Assembly: GCA_034008185.1 (NCBI GenBank)
Contig: CM067095.1
Span: 3,456,610 to 3,520,609 of the forward strand
DNA: 64,000 nt
Reading direction: 5' to 3'
Origin: Gorsachius magnificus
Taxonomy: Eukaryota; Chordata; Aves; Pelecaniformes; Ardeidae
Shown: in pieces, positions 60,940 through 64,000 of the stretch
Layout: each line of letters begins with the position of its first letter
How positions within the stretch are numbered: position 1 is the first letter of the stretch
Notes under the pieces: model-generated
The model's input: the letters and a program-made list of their open reading frames with translations, nothing else
What the model was told of the DNA's origin: nothing
The model's database searches: none
Translations under genes and position numbers: made by a program

Positions 60940-63900
60940 TAACAATAAGCACCTTTATTGACCGTCTTAGCATTCGACACCCATTTCATTCAATCTCCTA
61001 AATTGCTGAACTACAGTCCAGTTTAGCATTTAAATAAAAGAAAAAGATATTTCAATTTGACTTGTATAAAAAGTGTTATGCCTGGATGGCACAGAATTAA
61101 AGTACTATTTAAAAAAAGCCAGAGACACAAATAATCACCACCTGTGATTTTGAACATTAAGCCCTGTACAGTTCAAAGTCAAAGTTAGCACATATCCTCC
61201 ATATGATCTTATGCTTGTAAAAATGCCTACAAAAATCTGTTTGTTCAGAAGGCAGAGTGGTTGGAAAGTATTTTCTATTTCACCATTTAACAAATGACAT
61301 CACTTCACAAAAACTACAAGGCAGCAACGTATTTCAGATAAATTTCATACAAACCCCTGACACCACAGAGTGCCAACAGAGTTCAGCACAGCAGCAAATC
61401 TTTGCAGTACAGACTAAAATTCAGCTACGCATCATTCATTACAATATTTAATTCAATGCTCAGGAAATTTAAAAATCAAATACACCTAGGAATCTAAGTC
61501 AGACACTGGTTATTCCCACTTCTTTTTTTTCCTTGCTGTTTTCAGAGTATGACTTCTCATATCTATGTTACAAAGGGTGCTGCTTCCCAGTGTTTAAAAC
61601 CTCTTCAAAATTTATTAGCAAGCTTTGAGAAGCAAGAAAATTGCCTTTTATAAAGACGACTTAAAATATTTGCAAAAGCATTTAACTTAAGTTAGTGCTT
61701 GAGTGTAAGTTAAATTTCATCTGAAAGTCCTATACCCTACACAAGGTAAGTTTTTCAACAGTATCCAAGAAGAAATAAAACGATCTCAGGAAATAAAGAA
61801 AAGCTACTAAGTCCTTCATAACACATGCAAAGTGACATGTCCTGGAAAGGCAAAAACTGTGGGTTTTTTCCTTTAGATTTCCCCTTTCTGCAGGATATAA
61901 AGTTATTCTAACAAGCAAAAAAAGTTCATCACTATTACAAAATAGTGTTGTCTCCATGTCAGGCTTAAGTTCTTTATCAGCTTAAATCATCGTTATGAAA
62001 GCTGAGAAAGGGAACTCAGTTCATAGCAGAAATTAATTTATACCCATGCACAATCTTTTCTTTCCCCACAAAAGAAATCCAGTGTGGGAAATAATCCTTT
62101 AAAACAAGGCCATTAAAACAAATCAAAACAAAATAAATAGAGGAGGAAAGCCTAAGCAAACAGACGTACATTACTGAGACAGCGAATGGGTTGCTAGAAG
62201 AGATGAGGTTAGATCTCTGTAGGACTTTCACATGGCAGAGATGCTGGTTTTCTACTCTGCTTGGATCACAAAGCAGAAATAGGGTGGGGTTTTTTTATTG
62301 CCCTTCCCTGCCTGTGTTTTTCAAGGCATCAGAGATATCCAGGACGCAGTAACATTTCATAAGGCCAATACAACTCAACAGTTGACCAAAAACTTGAGTT
62401 CGCTTTGTGAATTTAGATTAAAAAAATGGAATAGCTTCCATTGGAAAGGCAACACACTTCACTCAAATCAACAGAGATTTTTTGCTTGGATTCAAGCTCC
62501 ACGTTTGTTATTGCACACAATACAACTCAATCCTCCAGCTGTTTTTCCTCCATTAACCATAACTTAGTAGAGGAAGTCTCAGGGTACATCCCAGTTACCA
62601 AAGCCTGCCTTTGGAAAAAATGTGGTTGTGAACTAGTTGCCTACAGGTGAAGGCAGATTCCACAGTGTTATTAATTACCATGCAATTTGTTGGTATTCTC
62701 TGTTCCTGAAAGAATTTATGCATCCTTTCTAAGATGCAAGTGTGTTTGTTAACCAGCATTGGGGTAAAAAAAATTAAATATTTCACCCTTTTTAAAAGAA
62801 CATGTATAACAAAATTTCAATTTCCTTGGTACCAAACACTTTGAAAACTAATGATTGTATCATTTACTAATAAATGAATGAAGCGTCTTAAGACACCAAA
62901 TCATCATTCGTAAATATTCCAACAGAATAAGAGAGAATTAATCATGGTATACACCCAAAATTTAGGTGATACATTGACATTAATAAGGTTTTCTATGGTT
63001 CCAAATGAGCATAAATGACAAAGTAAAAATTAAAAAGCAATTAGAGGTACTCAATAGCTCTTCCAAGTTTTATGTCCCATTTTTTTAGAGGCAGAAATCA
63101 ATGACATCAGTAACATAATATCACATTAAATCTAATTCACAATTCGACTTTGCTAGCAATCCCAGGAATACTATTTTCTTCCTTAATGCCATGTCCAAAA
63201 AGCGTAGCTTTTTTAGTGATTTATTTTTCTACAAGCAAACTTCTCAGGAGACACAGTAAAACAAGGAAGGCTCAAGTTTTCTTTTATGTCCTTAACGTCT
63301 GGGTGCACTTTGTAGCAAGTGAGCTCAATATAACAAAACCCTTGAAAAAAAGGAAAGGGGAGGGTGGGAATGCGATGTTCATGAAGGACAGAAGGAACAC
63401 CAAGGTCTTCCTTTAATTCATAAGATAACGTGGCCCCAGCTCAAAAAAGCAACTATCTCCTCTTAGCCACTCATTGTCCTTTGCGATAGCGAGCATTGCA
63501 ACACTGACACGGGTCCCTTGGCCTCCCCAAACCAAAACAACTTACTTGTTTTCAAGACAGACAGCAAGTTCTCATCATCATGTCTTCAGGCTGGAGCAGA
63601 GCTGTAATTACTTTGTTCTACAGTGATACTTACAAACGAATAAAACAAATTGGAAGGCCCAACTTGTATCTGGAAGACTCAAACAGTTTTGAGCTTGTCT
63701 TCATTTGCAGGAACTTTTCACACCTGCTAAGCCAATGCAGAAGCATGTGAACCATAGCTGAGCTTCTTAAAAACAGTCACATTGCCCAGGAAAACGCAGC
63801 ATCTTCCGACTCCCTAATCACATTTGAATGAGACGCTAAATCACAGAACAATCTATGATCTGTTTGTGCAATATCAGACCAACTCTCCATTTCTAAAATG

Positions 63901-64000
63901 GAAGCTATTTTTCAAATAACCACCTAACTGAATAAGCTGAGAAAGAGCAGAAAAGAAAAAGGAGATGGTAACAACCTCTACAAAAGAGTCTTTAAGAGCA
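60940..64000 (-). other. Possible 3' UTR of the next minus-strand gene (HIRA by synteny)
   Basis: About 3 kb of AT-rich sequence upstream of the poly(A) signal, without a convincing exon on either strand. It could be a long 3' UTR, a last intron or plain intergenic DNA. The HIRA assignment is inference from gene order only; no HIRA coding sequence is visible. Confidence 0.25.
60954..60959 (-). other. Poly(A) signal AATAAA of a minus-strand gene
   Basis: Plus-strand TTTATT reads CAATAAAGGTGC on the minus strand, followed by TTATTGTTAATGG. This is a typical vertebrate 3'-end arrangement. The gene using it would lie at higher coordinates. HIRA is expected there from the conserved order SLC25A1-CLTCL1-HIRA, all in the same orientation in human. 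Confidence 0.4.

Noticed and set aside
60940..64000. HIRA coding exons
   Set aside because: No WD-repeat or HIRA-like peptide was recognised on the minus strand; only position suggests HIRA.

Overview
The window looks like vertebrate nuclear DNA, most likely from a bird. It has large GT-AG introns, two CpG-island first exons, long AT-rich intergenic DNA with few interspersed repeats, and one solo LTR of a type I recall from neoavian genomes (TGTCCTGGTTT start in sense orientation, target-site duplication present). There is no bacterial or viral gene organisation, no CRISPR array and no intact transposon.

The main feature is one complete clathrin heavy chain gene on the minus strand, about 46.85 kb down to 11.31 kb, with 32 exons. 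All 31 introns could be placed by hand with GT-AG ends and consistent phases; from exon 2 to the stop the frame is unbroken (4,977 nt including stop, about 1,672 residues with a standard 14-residue exon 1). Residues that separate the two vertebrate paralogues (for example [48 protein letters not shown]) match CLTCL1 (CHC22) rather than CLTC (CHC17). Unlike human CHC22, this protein keeps a CHC17-like C-terminal tail with QLMLT, the Hsc70 uncoating motif.

Downstream of CLTCL1, on the same strand, lies exon 1 of SLC25A1 (mitochondrial citrate carrier) in a CpG island at 2.9-3.5 kb; the rest of that gene lies beyond position 1. Upstream of CLTCL1, 48-61 kb is intergenic with a solo LTR at 55,905-56,480. 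A strong minus-strand poly(A) signal at 60.95 kb probably marks the 3' end of another minus-strand gene; from the 22q11-type gene order SLC25A1-CLTCL1-HIRA this should be HIRA, but no HIRA coding sequence is visible.

Both first exons have start problems. The CLTCL1 exon lacks the AT of its expected ATG and one further base, and the SLC25A1 ATG is one base out of frame across a run of nine G. Both lie in very GC-rich sequence, so base-level assembly error is the leading explanation. The genes do not form a pathway: CLTCL1 acts in membrane traffic, SLC25A1 in mitochondrial citrate export. Their linkage is conserved synteny.
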